A stretch of DNA of 64,000 nt from Symbiodinium natans (GCA_905221605.1 CAJNDS010002658.1:124001-188000); one strand, 5' to 3'; shown: positions 33,960 through 44,820, counted from the stretch's first letter. The notes: generated by a model from the letters alone, not told the origin. Numbers and translations are program-made.

Positions 33960-35370
33960 AGGAGCACGTTCAATGCATGCACCGGGGTGGGGCGGCGGTC
34001 AGCCGTTGTGGGTGGCGTCATCGAATGGCCGCCGCACCCTCACCATGGCAGGCGAGTTGGGGAGGCTGCGCACCCCGGGCCGCCGCCCGAAGGCGACCTG
34101 GAGCAGCGTCGACAGCGTGCGCTGCACGCGCTTGCCCAAATGCAGTTGCTGCCCTCCGCCCGTCCGGCCGCGTCGCACGACCACCACGTCTCGGATGGGG
34201 AGCCGCGCGCAGGCGACGTGGAAAGCGTTTCGGACACATTCAGCGCTACAACGCCGTTTGCTTCCCCGCCGGCGAGCCCGCCAATGTCCCCAGGCCGCCC
34301 GCACGGACCAGGAGACGCCGCCCCCACTCAGGTCGACGAGTCCACGCCCGGCTATGACACCCCGCATACGCTTGTGACGCCGCCGCGGGGGCCTGCCGCC
34401 CCCGAGTCGCGACGTTGGTTCCGAGCGTGCCCTGCCGAAGCATGGCCATCACGAGGACGGCATTCTTGGCTGTACATCCCGCTTCTACATGCCGCGGCTG
34501 GTCACCTCACCGATGCCGCCTACCGGGCATGGAGCCAAGAGGCGCGCATAGGCCAACGTTGGCTTGACGTGGTCCGCGCATTGCGCGACTCGTGGCCGGT
34601 TGACCCGCGCACCCTGGCCCGCCAAATGCATGCCGTTGCCCAACTCGACGCCAGCGAGGCGCAGGAGCAACTTTCGCCACGGGACGAAGTTCTCGTGGCC
34701 GAACTTGCCGCGTTGCCCCAAGCAGCGCCACTGAGCCTCGGGGCAGCCGTCGCCGCGTGTATGGACGACGAAGGGTACCTGTCTGCCGCAGCGCAATCGG
34801 CGTTGCTCGAAGCATTCGGGGGACTCGCCACGGCCACCGAGGCGCATGACATCGCATTGCGCATGCAAGCAGACACGCGGGCGGCCGCTGCCCCCGACGT
34901 AGCAGCGGGCAGCTTGGCACTGACCCCGGACGCCGACGACGGAGTCATGGCCGCCGCCGCGGCGAACGGCGGAAACCCAAATGGACGCGGGCGCCGAGGA
35001 CGTGGTGCACGGGGGAAGGGCCGTGGACGCTGCCGCCGCGGTGACCCAGCATGCGCCGCCGCGCACGCCCAGGAGGATGATGCCGAGGCAGTCCCAGAGC
35101 CTGTGCCGGCACACCCCGCCTCGTCGCCGACACTGCGCAGCCACCTCGGCACCCTCCGCCCGCTGCAGCTCAGCGAGCTTCTTAGCCAGCGCGTATACAC
35201 TCTCCAAACGCCGCCTCGCCAACTCAGAGGACTGCTGCGCACTGCTTTTCGAACGGCGTTGGAGACGTTGCGCGACGCCGCCACTATCGAAGACGAGTGT
35301 GACGGATGGAAGCTCTTCATGTTGGCGCCCCGCATGCTGTTGTTCCGTGCCCCAGGCCAATCCCGCGTGC
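33960..35370 (+). CDS. LINE ORF, segment upstream of the reverse transcriptase (frameshifted)
   Basis: In frame 3 this reads GRRVGEAAHPGPPPEG, a segment I associate with dinoflagellate LINE polyproteins, then a Pro/Ala-rich linker, a Gly/Arg-rich basic patch (GRGRRGRGARGKGRGR) likely to bind nucleic acid, and a C-terminal part ending CDGWKLFMLAPRMLLFRAPG. That ending normally leads straight into the reverse transcriptase. Here the continuation (LRRREQAFLAGHWPELL) is in another frame, so a one-base indel lies near 35370. Confidence 0.65.
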
Positions 35371-38118
35371 CAACTGCGACGCCGCGAACAAGCGTTCCTG
35401 GCGGGGCACTGGCCCGAACTGCTCCGCCATGGCGCAGCCGCAGCAACACCAGCGCCGAGGGATGCGGCCCGGCCGTCCGAGGGTAATGTAGCAAACGGGG
35501 CAGAGGCCGAAGATGTCGACCTACGCCGTCGCTCCGAACGAGCTGCAGCTCTAGCCCACCTTGGTGAGCTTTCCGCGGCGGCCAAGGCGCTTACTGCTTT
35601 GCCACTCGCGCCCACAAGCCAGGAGACACTCGCTGCCTTGCGTGACCCACTCCGGCGGCCACCTGAACCTCAGATTCCCGTTGACCCAGAGCTGTGTCGC
35701 AACAGCATGAGGCCCGTCGAGTTATGCCGGGATCGGCTCATCACCAATGTCCGCAAAGCGCGGAAGGGCGCCGCTGCGGGACCGTCGGGATGCACAGGGG
35801 AGCACCTGCGCGTACTGCTGGACGATGAAGACTGCGCGCAGCTGTTAACCCATGCCGCCCGCAAACTCGCTTCCGGACAAGTGCCGGCAGCGATCATACC
35901 CGCCCTGCGCCTCGGCCGAATGGTGGCGCTATCCAAACCCACGGGCGGCGTGCGAGCTTTGGTGATGGGCGACGCCTTCCGGCGGGTGGTTGCGCGCACA
36001 CTCGCACAACAGTATGGGGACGAGTTCCAGCGAGCGTGCGCTCCCTTCCAATATGCGCTCAGCACAAAGGCTGGGGCGGAAACATTACAGCGGTTGGTGC
36101 GGGCGGCCACCGAGCGTGACCCACGAACCACCGTTCTGAGCGTCGATGGCGTCGGGGCGTACGACCACATCTCGCGCCACAGCATGCTCGCAGCAATCGC
36201 GGCACGACCCGAACTGAGCGACATTCTGCCGTATGCCGCGCTGTTTTATGGCTCCCCCAGCACCTACTTGTTCTACGACGCCCAAGGCACAGCGCACGAA
36301 GTGCGCCAGGGAGAAGGTGGGGAACAGGGGGACCCCCTAATGCCAGCCCTGTTCGCATTGGGGCAGCATGCGGCGTTGACGGCAGTGCAAGCCCGCCTGC
36401 GCTCGACGGACCAACTCTTCGCCTTCCTCGACGACGTATACGTCACAGGCCCGCCAGAGCATACGGCGAACCAGTTCCACATCGTCCGCGAGGCCCTTCT
36501 CAGGCATGCGAACATCCGCGTGCACCTCGGCAAGACCCGCGCTTGGAATAGCGCGGGCGAGGAACCGCCGGGGCTGCTCGCAGCACTGCCGCCAGAGGAC
36601 CCCGCGAACCCATGCTGGACTGGCAGCTGGGCGCTCCCCGCTTCGCAGCAAGGGATAGTTGTGCTGGGTAGCCCGATTGGGAGCCGTGCGTTCATTGCGG
36701 ACAAGCTGGCTCAAAAGTTGCTTGAGCACGACCGCCTGCTTCAGCGAATCCCGCACGTCCCCCACTTGCAGAGTGCGTGGCTGCTGCTCCTCTACTGCGC
36801 CGCGCCCCGTTGCGTTTACTTGCTGCGGACCCTCGCCCCAACAGACACGGCGGACTTTGCTGCCCAGCATGACACCGCAGTCCGCAGCTGCCTAGCAACT
36901 CTGCTGGCGGGGGGCGGGGACACGGGGACGATGCCGGAACTGAGCGCGCGGCGAGCCCAACTCCCCCTTCGACTAGGAGGCCTGGGGCTCGGGTCCGCTG
37001 AAAGGCAGCGTTACGCTGCCTATTGGGCATCTTGGGCGGACACGTTGCAGGTGCTGCGTGATCGACAGCCGGGCGTCCTTGCAGAACTTGTCCGCCCACT
37101 TCTCGATGTAGAGGCGGCTGGCACGCCCGCAAGCACTCGCGCTGCCGCTCAGGCCGCAGAGTACTTGCGAGCGCAAGGCTTCCGAGCACCCTCATGGGCA
37201 ACGCTGCTCGAAAGTGACTTCGAAGCACCTCCTGGCAGGCGCGAACCTGGCATCGGACGGCCGGGCTGGCAGCACGCGGCAACGACGGCCACTGACAAGC
37301 GCGTGCTCGAGACGCTATTTTCAGATCTTGACCCTGCGTCTCGAGCACTGCTGCTGTCGCAGAGTGGCGACGCCGCGAGCTGCGCTTTCACAGCCTTCCC
37401 AACGAGCCGGGACACGGACGTACCCGATGCCGAGTACCGCATCCTGCTGCTTCGCCGGCTGAGGCTACCGCTGCCGCTTACACCCGCGCGATGCCCTTGC
37501 GGAGGCAACCTCGACGCGCTCGGGGACCACCGGTCCGCGTGCGCGCAGGTCGGGGTGTTAGCCCGTCGTGCTGGCCCCCTCGAACGTGCAGCAGCACGCA
37601 TTTGCCGCGAGGCAGGAGCGCGGGTTGCCACGAATGTTTCCCTGCGCGATCTCAACCTCGATCTTCCGGCCGCGGACGGGCGCAGAATCGAGGTCGTCGC
37701 CAACAACCTGCCGATCTGGCAAGGTGCTCAGATCGCGGTTGACACCACGATCGTAAGCCCTTTGAGGCGTGACGGCGAGCCCCGCCCGCAGGCGGATCGG
37801 GAACCGGGACTCGCCCTCCGTCAGGCCGTCGACCGCAAACTGCGAGCGTACCCAGAACTGCGGTGCGCCCGCCGCTGCAAGCTGGTCGTCTTCGGGGTTG
37901 AACTGGGCGGGCGCTTCAGCCAGAGCACCCTCACCTTCCTGCGCTTGCTCGCACGCGCCCGCGCGCGCCAACGCGCGCCATGGTGCGCGGCAGCGGCCCG
38001 CCAAGCGATGGTGCACCGGTGGACCACCCTGGCAGCGCTCGCGGCGCTCCGCGCCCACGCGTGCACGCTGCTAGAGCTTCCAGTGGGTGAACCGGTGGAC
38101 CCGCTTGACGATGCTTGA
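35371..38118 (+). CDS. R2-like LINE: reverse transcriptase plus restriction-like endonuclease
   Basis: About 915 residues. Reverse transcriptase motifs appear in order: KPTGGVRALVMGDAFRR (motif 2 region), LSVDGVGAYDHIS (motif A, catalytic Asp), GGEQGDPLMPALFAL (motif B) and AFLDDVYV (motif C; FLDD at 36424-36435 replaces the common FADD). The C-terminus has a zinc knuckle CPCGGNLDALGDHRSAC (about 37492-37542), then DLPAADGRRIEVVANNLPIW and IAVDTTIVS, the PD-(D/E)xK restriction-like endonuclease arrangement of R2/R4/NeSL elements rather than an AP endonuclease. Such elements nick a target and prime reverse transcription there. The RT-endonuclease frame is uninterrupted to TGA, suggesting a fairly young copy, but the upstream frameshift would prevent expression of a full polyprotein. 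Confidence 0.9.
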   Translation, partial: QLRRREQAFLAGHWPELLRHGAAAATPAPRDAARPSEGNVANGAEAEDVDLRRRSERAAALAHLGELSAAAKALTALPLAPTSQETLAALRDPLRRPPEPQIPVDPELCRNSMRPVELCRDRLITNVRKARKGAAAGPSGCTGEHLRVLLDDEDCAQLLTHAARKLASGQVPAAIIPALRLGRMVALSKPTGGVRALVMGDAFRRVVARTLAQQYGDEFQRACAPFQYALSTKAGAETLQRLVRAATERDPRTTVLSVDGVGAYDHISRHSMLAAIAARPELSDILPYAALFYGSPSTYLFYDAQGTAHEVRQGEGGEQGDPLMPALFALGQHAALTAVQARLRSTDQLFAFLDDVYVTGPPEHTANQFHIVREALLRHANIRVHLGKTRAWNSAGEEPPGLLAALPPEDPANPCWTGSWALPASQQGIVVLGSPIGSRAFIADKLAQKLLEHDRLLQRIPHVPHLQSAWLLLLYCAAPRCVYLLRTLAPTDTADFAAQHDTAVRSCLATLLAGGGDTGTMPELSARRAQLPLRLGGLGLGSAERQRYAAYWASWADTLQVLRDRQPGVLAELVRPLLDVEAAGTPASTRAAAQAAEYLRAQGFRAPSWATLLESDFEAPPGRREPGIGRPGWQHAATTATDKRVLETLFSDLDPASRALLLSQSGDAASCAFTAFPTSRDTDVPDAEYRILLLRRLRLPLPLTPARCPCGGNLDALGDHRSACAQVGVLARRAGPLERAAARICREAGARVATNVSLRDLNLDLPAADGRRIEVVANNLPIWQGAQIAVDTTIVSPLRRDGEPRPQADREPGLALRQAVDRKLRAYPELRCARRCKLVVFGVELGGRFSQSTLTFLRLLARARARQRAPWCAAAARQAMVHRWTTLAALAALRAHACTLLELPVGEPVDPLDDA

Positions 38119-38228
38119 CGGGCAGGAGCTCGCTCTGGGGGAGCTCCTAGCGGGTGCCCCGCCGCCCCAGCCCAGCAGGCCGGGGCATGGGCCGCTGCCG
38201 CCCTAGACCCACTGCTCGTAGTAGCAGC

Positions 38229-38304
<76 letters not shown>

Positions 38305-38368
38305 GCGGCAGCAGGAAGAGAGCAGACTCCCCGCGAGTAAAAAGGTGCGTAAGGGAAAAAAAAAAAAA
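38119..38368 (+). mobile_element. LINE 3' UTR: stem-loop, (CAG)n, A-tract
   Basis: Six bases after the stop codon comes a perfect hairpin, AGGAGCTC (38124-38131) paired with GAGCTCCT (38141-38148) around a 9-base loop. Then come about 24 CAG units (38228-38302) and a run of 13 A (38356-38368), which probably marks the 3' end. Stem-loops in the 3' UTR are the usual recognition feature for LINE reverse transcriptases. The Ser and Leu homopolymer frames across the CAG tract are artefacts. Confidence 0.65.
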
Positions 38369-38603
38369 GTCTTTGTGCAACATGGCATCTTCCCTCGTGC
38401 ATGCTCTCCCCCCCCCGCGTGCGAACTCGGTGTGACGTGCCTTCTCTAAACACAATGCACGTCTATGATCGTCCAAGCCACGTTCGACCACAGCTGTCGT
38501 CCGGACCACAAAGGGTCCCAAATGCTCAGGCGAGGTTGGTCACTTGCTCATGGACATTTCGCAGCAGACAACTCGCGATCAAATGCTTCAGCTTGTAATA
38601 AAC

Positions 38604-38619
38604 GCCATTTTGGCTCAAG
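38604..38619 (+). other. Relic spliced leader core
   Basis: GCCATTTTGGCTCAAG is an exact 16-base match to the 3' part of the dinoflagellate spliced leader; the preceding five bases do not match. No coding sequence is recognisable downstream, so the retroposed gene may be decayed. Confidence 0.7.
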
Positions 38620-40026
38620 GCTCACGGCTTGGGGGTACTTCAGTTGTTTGGATGTTTTTGAGGCTGCTGGTAACAACGGTAGGGCGTCCTTCTAAAACTG
38701 GCCCCGGGCTCGCGTTTCTGAAACCTTGTATAGCCTGTTCGGCACATGGTGGCAGTGACACTGCAATGGGGAGGTGTGGAGATTCGTGTACCGGAGCTCG
38801 ACGGCCACTTTGCGGCGGGTGAAGTTGTTCTTGCAACCCGGTCGTTGAGCTCTTCGCGGCGGTCTCCCCCAAGCTTCCGCAGCCGCACACGTGGCCCGCG
38901 ATCCCGCACGAACCAACCATCAAGGAGCACTTCCCGCACTTCCCGCAGTCGCACACCGCCAGACGTGGTAACTTGGTTCCCCCCGAGGGCAGCCGCCTGT
39001 TGCGCGCGCATTCGAGGAGGAAAACACAAGCAGTAGGACTTCTTATTTGCATATGTTGTTTTTTGTCGATCGCCACACTGCGGCGTTTCGTTTCTGCCCG
39101 CTTCCGCATGCGCGCTCGCACGATATGATGCCATGTTTGGTCAACCTGTTGCCAGCAGGCCTTGCGTGCGAAAAGACTGCACTTTCACCACTTGGTTCGC
39201 AAGAAGAAAGCAATCTTTTGGCACACGTGGCTTCAATCCCGAATCCGTGCATTGCTGCTAGGAACATCCGGCGACAACTTGGAACCTCCAGGCACTCTGT
39301 CCCTCGTTGCATGCGTTCTACTGTTGCAGTTTGGCAACGTTGCTGCATGCGCCACCGCATTGCATAGGAATGCAATGGCTGCCTGCCGGAATGAAGTTGC
39401 GGCCATGCCTTCACTCCGCTTGTTTGCCCAGTGTCACAGCCACATGACCTTTTGCTACCGGCAAATGTTGGAAGGATCCGTATGGACAACAAAGACAAAT
39501 TGTCGGAAAACTCCGTGTGGGGAGTGAGCTGTTGGCGCACAACCATGCACCGCTTGAAGTGTTGGTGGCGGCCCTCGTGCTCAACCTTCTGGATTCGCTT
39601 TTGGGAAACATGGTTTTGCCTCCCATGTCGCTGAAACAAAACCGTGGTCGTGCGGACTGCGAAAGTAACAGCGAAAGCGCAGCTGGCTGCGCATCAAAGG
39701 TGTAGGAGAAATTGGCAAATCGAACGCACTCGCGAAGCGTTTCCCTCACTACGTGGGTGTTGAAACGTCGGGGGAAAATTCAGGCACAGAAGAACAGGAA
39801 CCGCAGACACTGTCACGGCTTACGCGGCAACAGTGCAGCAACACACTCGTCGGCCCAATGCAGGCGTGACGAGGTGGTGCTCCCGTGCTGGTCAAAGGAG
39901 ACGTGAGGTGCGGATACATCCATATCATCAAGTTTGGTCCGCGACTCCTTTTGGCATCAGTAGCTTGTTTTGACCGAAGGCTCGTTGGACGCATCAAGCA
40001 CAATACTGCGAATTGGCACGTTGCGG

Positions 40027-40047
40027 TCGTAACCATTTTGGCTCAAG
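40027..40047 (+). other. Relic spliced leader, 19 of 21 bases
   Basis: TCGTAACCATTTTGGCTCAA plus G matches CCGTAGCCATTTTGGCTCAAG except at two positions, so nearly the full leader is kept. Fifty bases later an ATG at 40098 opens a 14-codon frame (MPLSEKQFSALKES, stop 40140-40142). That fits a leader, a short 5' UTR and a truncated or mutated retrogene. Confidence 0.8.
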
Positions 40048-40255
40048 CTTCCGGATCAAGCCAAACCGAGCCACAGAGGAGGGTGGGGGAAGGCAACATG
40101 CCGCTTTCTGAGAAGCAGTTCTCTGCTTTGAAGGAGTCTTGAACTAACCGTCTTACGTGTCTCCGGGTTGTGCGCACGCAAAAGAAAGACGGTGACCCTG
40201 TGCAGCGCCCTGCTTGTTCCTAGCCACCCAGACCTGTCTTTTTCAAAGCAAAATG

Positions 40256-40297
40256 GAAGCTGGGGAAGCTGGGGAAGCTGGGGAAGCTGGGGAAGCT
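40256..40297 (+). repeat. 9-bp tandem repeat (GCTGGGGAA)n
   Basis: Four to five perfect copies of a 9-base unit. It keeps a frame on both strands by length only. Confidence 0.85.
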
Positions 40298-41322
40298 CTC
40301 TCTTTTATATTCTGTTCTCTCAACTGCGTTCTGTTTGAGTGTAGTCTCTGGCTGTTTCGTGATGGGGGTAAGTCCTTCTCTCCCCCCCGCGCCCCGACCC
40401 CTTCCGAAACGCGGTCCTACAGCCCCAGGCCTCACTTTTAGAACGCCCGAAAGTGCGGGAAAAATGCGGTAAATTTCTTCTGGCCCGTAGCGCGGTCTGG
40501 CGGGGTCGGACTTTTCTCGGCTGCTTCTCGAAGCCGCGTCTTTCGGCTGTACGGCGGCCCGGCGGTGTCGGAGTTTCTTCGAGTAATTGGGTCGAGTCCG
40601 CCTGATTTAAGGAGTCTCTGTTGGCAAAAACAAAGTTTCTACGTGCACAGACTTGAATCTGGAACAGGGAACCCCAGGGTTGTCAATTCTTCACAATTTT
40701 CATTAACGTTTGAAAGCTGGGGGAGTGTATGCTGCAACGGCCCTCATGTGACCTTCGTGCGGCTCGACTTTGTGAAACCGACGGGCGTTGAATGACACCG
40801 GTTGGTCGTGCATGTCGATCCACGAGCCTCCGCTTTTTCTCCATCCCTTCCCCTTCCGCAATGTGCTGAGGATGGGAATGTTGTGGGGCGACACAGAAAG
40901 GGCTACAAAGAAAACAACGTCAGGGGCCTGAAATAGCTCGTTGGTCCATTTGTTTCATGTCTGCCACGGAGAGCCCCGCGTCAAGAACTAGTGTTTAAGC
41001 CGTCCGGCTAGGCCAGTTGCGAAGCCGTGTTTTCTGAAAGGCTCAGATACCCTTCTACCAATTAGCCCTTCGAAATCAAAGCAACATACATGCTCTAAGT
41101 ATTCAGGATGGTCTAGGTGGGATCCATTTCAAGAGTTCTCCTCAGGAGCAGCTGAAACGACTGGCAAAGCTGCAAGCCAAACACCTCCTCAGCTTCACCA
41201 TCGCCTTGACCATCCGGCCTGCAACTGCACAATGTAAGCAACGTCTTGAAGCGCAAGAACACACTTTAAAGTAAGTACTCAGCAGCACCTTCGCGGGACT
41301 CTTTTTCCGTTGGCTTTCGTGG

Positions 41323-41952
41323 TCAGTCGGGCATAGGTTTCAGAGCTTCCACCAGTTCTGTCCATTTGCTGACAGCTTGCTTGAGCAAATCTGCTTGTTG
41401 CCAGATCCCAAGCTTCTTGCACAAATCCTTGACGTGACTCTCTTCAAAGGTCACCAGTGCGTGAGCCTTTGCGAGCTCGTCTTTAGATGTTATCGAGTCA
41501 AGCTGTGGCTTGCTCCGCCAGGCGCTCAGCCTTCGTGTGAGTCCTTCTCTAAGCTTGGTCTCCTCGCTCGGAAGCTCGTTGAGTCTTTGTTCGAGGTTCT
41601 CTTTGGAAAGTGGGTTTTTTGGATCGCTGAGACTTAGAACTGTCTCTTCGCTTGTGATGCGGTTGATGTTACCGGCCATTGGCTTTCTTGAAAAGTCAAA
41701 GAATGCTTCTGCAAGTACCACCCAGTACAGTTTGATCCTTTTTGGAGGGTTGCTCATGTTGGCTAGGGCGTCATTCATCTTGTCCGACTTGAACGTGTGG
41801 CTTTTGCCTGTTGTTATCTGAAAGGCATGCAAGGTCCCATTCTTATCGAGAAAGCCTGCGTCGATGACTGCCGTTTCCTTTTTGGCTGTGCAGTAAGTGT
41901 TCGGTTGGTTCGCAGCTGTATTGAGGAGCTCGAGTAGCCCTCCGTTGACCCT
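41323..41952 (-). CDS. Crinkler/RHS-type gene, PD-(D/E)xK nuclease exon (C-terminal)
   Basis: About 209 residues. The reading begins before the first methionine, after an acceptor TTTAAAG|GG at about 41953, with LLELLNTAANQPNTYCTAKK and then IDAGFLDKNGTLHAFQITTG KSH. The Asp followed by a strand carrying Q-x-T-x-x-K is the PD-(D/E)xK nuclease signature found C-terminally in Crinkler and trypanosome RHS proteins. It continues with KLYWVVLAEAFFDF-type beta/alpha structure, then a Glu-rich helical tail that ends at TGA (41323). The intron separating it from the NTPase exon is filled with GA and TA microsatellite. Confidence 0.65.
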   Translation of the reverse strand, partial: RVNGGLLELLNTAANQPNTYCTAKKETAVIDAGFLDKNGTLHAFQITTGKSHTFKSDKMNDALANMSNPPKRIKLYWVVLAEAFFDFSRKPMAGNINRITSEETVLSLSDPKNPLSKENLEQRLNELPSEETKLREGLTRRLSAWRSKPQLDSITSKDELAKAHALVTFEESHVKDLCKKLGIWQQADLLKQAVSKWTELVEALKPMPD

Positions 41953-41980
41953 TTAAACATGTGTGAGTGAGAGAGAGAGA

Positions 41981-42050
<70 letters not shown>

Positions 42051-42067
42051 GAGAGAGACACACGCAC

Positions 42068-42100
<33 letters not shown>

Positions 42101-42185
42101 TAGATATATACATATATATATATAGATATATATATATATATAGATAGATATATATATATATATATAGATATAGATATCGTCAAGA
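41953..42185. repeat. (GA)n and (TA)n microsatellites filling an intron
   Basis: About 95 bases of almost pure GA from 41965 to 42058 are followed by about 110 bases of TA with GATA interruptions to 42178. On the gene's strand this lies between the NTPase exon and the nuclease exon. Polypyrimidine and cruciform-forming tracts next to each other could affect splicing. Confidence 0.9.
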
Positions 42186-44050
42186 CCAGAGCTCTCGCAC
42201 GCAACACTTCTTTTGCTCGAAAAAGTCCGGAAGCATCTTCTTGAGCGGATCGCCGGGCTTCTCGAAGAACAGCCGCAGTGGACCGGTCCGCTCCAACATT
42301 AGCTCAGCGAGCCCCGTTTCGCTGAAGTAAATGCTGGGAATCTCGAGATTGGGGGTATCAAGCCGGACCTCGGTGGTGTAGAAGACGGGCAGGGCTCCAA
42401 GAACGTCCGGGTGGTTTTGGAAGACAGCCAGCGCATCCTCTGCTTTCTTTGTAACGCTGGGCCAGCTTGGGACATATTCGCTGACACATTTCGTCTGGAT
42501 GCCAAGAACGAGGAGAGAAGCTGCCTCTGTCTTATTGCACTCCGACTTCAAGTCACGAATTTTCCTTCGGTCGTCGGGATCCGGGACCATCCACGGGATC
42601 AGGTACTCGATGCCCGGCTCGTTGCGCAGCTTGGACACGACGATCTTACCGCTTTTGAGGGACTGCAGGACTTCCTCTGAACATACGAAAGACTTGACAT
42701 ACTCCAACGGTGCAAGAGCATTCTGCATGGAGGTGACGACGACGTTCTGCAAACCACTTGTTGTTGGTCGAAAGCTCGCCCCATGGAACAGCTGTTCGAG
42801 TGTGCATTTGCTCTTGCCCAACGCCAGGCGCACAGCACAGTCGAAGTGGACCATGATGTCCTCAAACTTCTTCTCGTTTGTGTCCTCCATGACCGCATCC
42901 TGCTCGAACATCTCGATGATCTGGCCTGCGAGACTGGTTCCGTCACTCCGTGCCCAAAGTTGCAGCACTACGGGATGAAGGATGTTGATGAAGCTGTTGC
43001 CACATCGCACGGAATGAACAATACCACGCAGACGGAGGTCTTCAAGCACTGATCGAGTTGTGGAAGCGAGAGGAGACCACCAGTGAATCACCTCGACGCT
43101 GTCCAAGACTTTTCGGTCTCCGAGCTTGGCACGAGTTACAATGGCAAGCTGAAGTTGATTCCATGCAAGTGGATTCCGAGGAGGCTTCTTGAGCTTGGAG
43201 TACTCCTTTCTCAAAGCATCGAACATCAGCCGCGGATGACCCAGCAGCTGTCGCACGAGTTGACGTCCGGATGGTTCTTTGTCCAGTTCTTCGCGAAGCT
43301 CCTCGGGCAGCAGCTGCAAAGCCTCTGCAAGTGGCAAACCCCTCAACGAGATCGGCAGCAGCACATAGCGCCCGGAGTCGCTCATCAGCGTCGACATGTA
43401 GCTCTCAAGCAGCGATGTCCACACGAAGATTACCGGGCAGTTGCTTGTTTGGAGGAGGGACTCGTCCTGGGCTCCCATGAGGTTGGATACTAGTTGCACA
43501 GCCCTGTCTTTGCCAGCAAGGGTGTCGAACTGCCGAATCTCATCGATGCCTACCAGCAGAAGGTCGTCGGCGCCCAAATTCAGCTTCTCTCGCAAACACT
43601 GCATCACCTGCTTGAATGAAAGAACGGCCGCGCAGTTTTCTGCTTTCTCCGCAGGCATGCCTGACTGCTGAAGGAGTAGCTTTGAAAACACTTCGGTTGC
43701 AGCTTTGCTGTTGTCCCAATAGCTCCCCCCATTGAAGTCCACTGTCAGAGCCGCCTTCGCCCCGGTTTCGTCCCGCCAGGTCGTGCACATCTCGTGAAGT
43801 ACTCGAGTTTTGCCTGTGCCCTTTATTCCGGCCGTCGTCAGGATTGCACACTTGTTTATGCTTGACCCGGACTCCCAGTAGTAGTCATCCTGTGACAAGG
43901 ACCCCCGGATGTACTCCAGGATTTGATGTTTGGCCTCCTCGCGCGCGATGAGCCGTGGCATCATCGCACTGGGAGAGCGCACAGTCCAGCTTGGGCAAAG
44001 GATGTCCTGCAGTTGGGCTACTGGAGGTTGGCTCGGACTCGACTGTCTTC
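42180..44050 (-). CDS. Crinkler/RHS-type gene, P-loop NTPase exon
   Basis: About 600 residues from the first methionine at 43982; the frame is open upstream to about 44050 (VAQLQDILCPSWTVRSPS) and probably starts at a splice acceptor. The Walker A loop is AGIKGTGKTRVLHEM (about residues 51-65), Walker B is DDLLLVGIDEIRQFD (about 139-153), then a sensor-like PVIFVWTSLLE and ISLRGLPLAEALQLLPEE, followed by GHPRLMFDALRKE. This is the STAND-like NTPase layout of Crinkler and RHS proteins, which couple the NTPase to a C-terminal nuclease and act in conflict or effector roles. The frame ends ELWS-TGA beside the intron, where a donor CTG|GTCTTG is possible. Confidence 0.7.
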
Positions 44051-44820
44051 AATGGGTGGGGCTCACTGGGGACTTTGCCGGAGTTGACTTCGGATAGTCC
44101 TGGATGGCCTTTTGTGCATCAGGCACCTGCAGGCTGGGACATTTGGTCAGCTCACCGCATAAGCCCGTCTTTACACCTCGAAGACCCCGCCCGACCTGGA
44201 CTAATCAGGAAACCGACCGTGGGGCTCGCCGTGCCCGACCCCAACAGCACCAACACCCGGTAAACAAAGAGGTGCAACCAGATTTGCCTGAAGCCTGAAG
44301 CTGCCAAGAGCCCTCTGCTCCGAAAGACGCTCCCGCTCCCCGAACTGCTGCAAGCCAACACCACAAGGAGATCTTGAGAGGAAAGCAGCACCCCAAAACG
44401 CAACAACGGTAGACCGCACGAAAACGCACGACGACCAAGAGCCCCGGGCAGGCAGGAGTGCTACAAGCCAAAGGCAACATGCCCACGCAGAAGCCCCCGG
44501 CCTGCACTCGTCTTGCCGGAACCCCACCGCTCGGCAAGGTCCGCGTGCTAAAAGCAGGCACTAAGAAGCCAGCCCCTTGACCCCCCCCCCTCACGGACAC
44601 AGAAACCTGAAAGTCGAGCCTCAAACGAAAGCAACCACAACCTGGAGAGCGAGCGCAAAGCGTGCGCAAAACAGGCCACTCCCCGAAGTGCTGCAAGCCA
44701 ACACAGTGAAAACAGCTTAACGAAGAGCGGAATCCTTGCTGAGAGGAGAGCATGACCCTAAACCAACAATGGTGGACCGCACGAACTGCACACACAGAAG
44801 CGCAAAAGCCCCGCCGGCCT
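44051..44820. other. Intron or unrecognised sequence of the Crinkler-like gene
   Basis: Between the coiled-coil exon and the NTPase exon. Two related stretches, CTGCAAGCCAACACNGTGAA-like, occur near 44345 and 44692, each within a longer imperfect duplication (44345-44420 and 44690-44770). No domain is seen in any frame. Confidence 0.4.

Larger units (their letters stand above)
38370..41300. other. No gene recognised, except leader relics and a short minisatellite
   Basis: Frames on both strands (for example 39043-39639 minus) have no domain and look compositional. The notable items are the two spliced-leader relics and the 9-bp repeat, listed separately. Possibly decayed retrocopies. Confidence 0.4.

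Noticed and set aside
34981-35370. Upstream extension of the reverse-transcriptase frame to an ATG at 34981
   Set aside because: Protein character (GRGRRGRGARGK, then CDGWKLFMLAPRMLL) is in frame 3 here, so the frame-1 start is a shadow and the real frame enters by an indel near 35370.
34485-35615. Long minus-strand frames of 324-376 residues opposite the LINE
   Set aside because: Antisense of GC-rich LINE coding sequence; no motifs.
38147-38521. Poly-Leu, poly-Ser and poly-Cys frames
   Set aside because: They are the three phases of the CAG repeat in the LINE 3' UTR.
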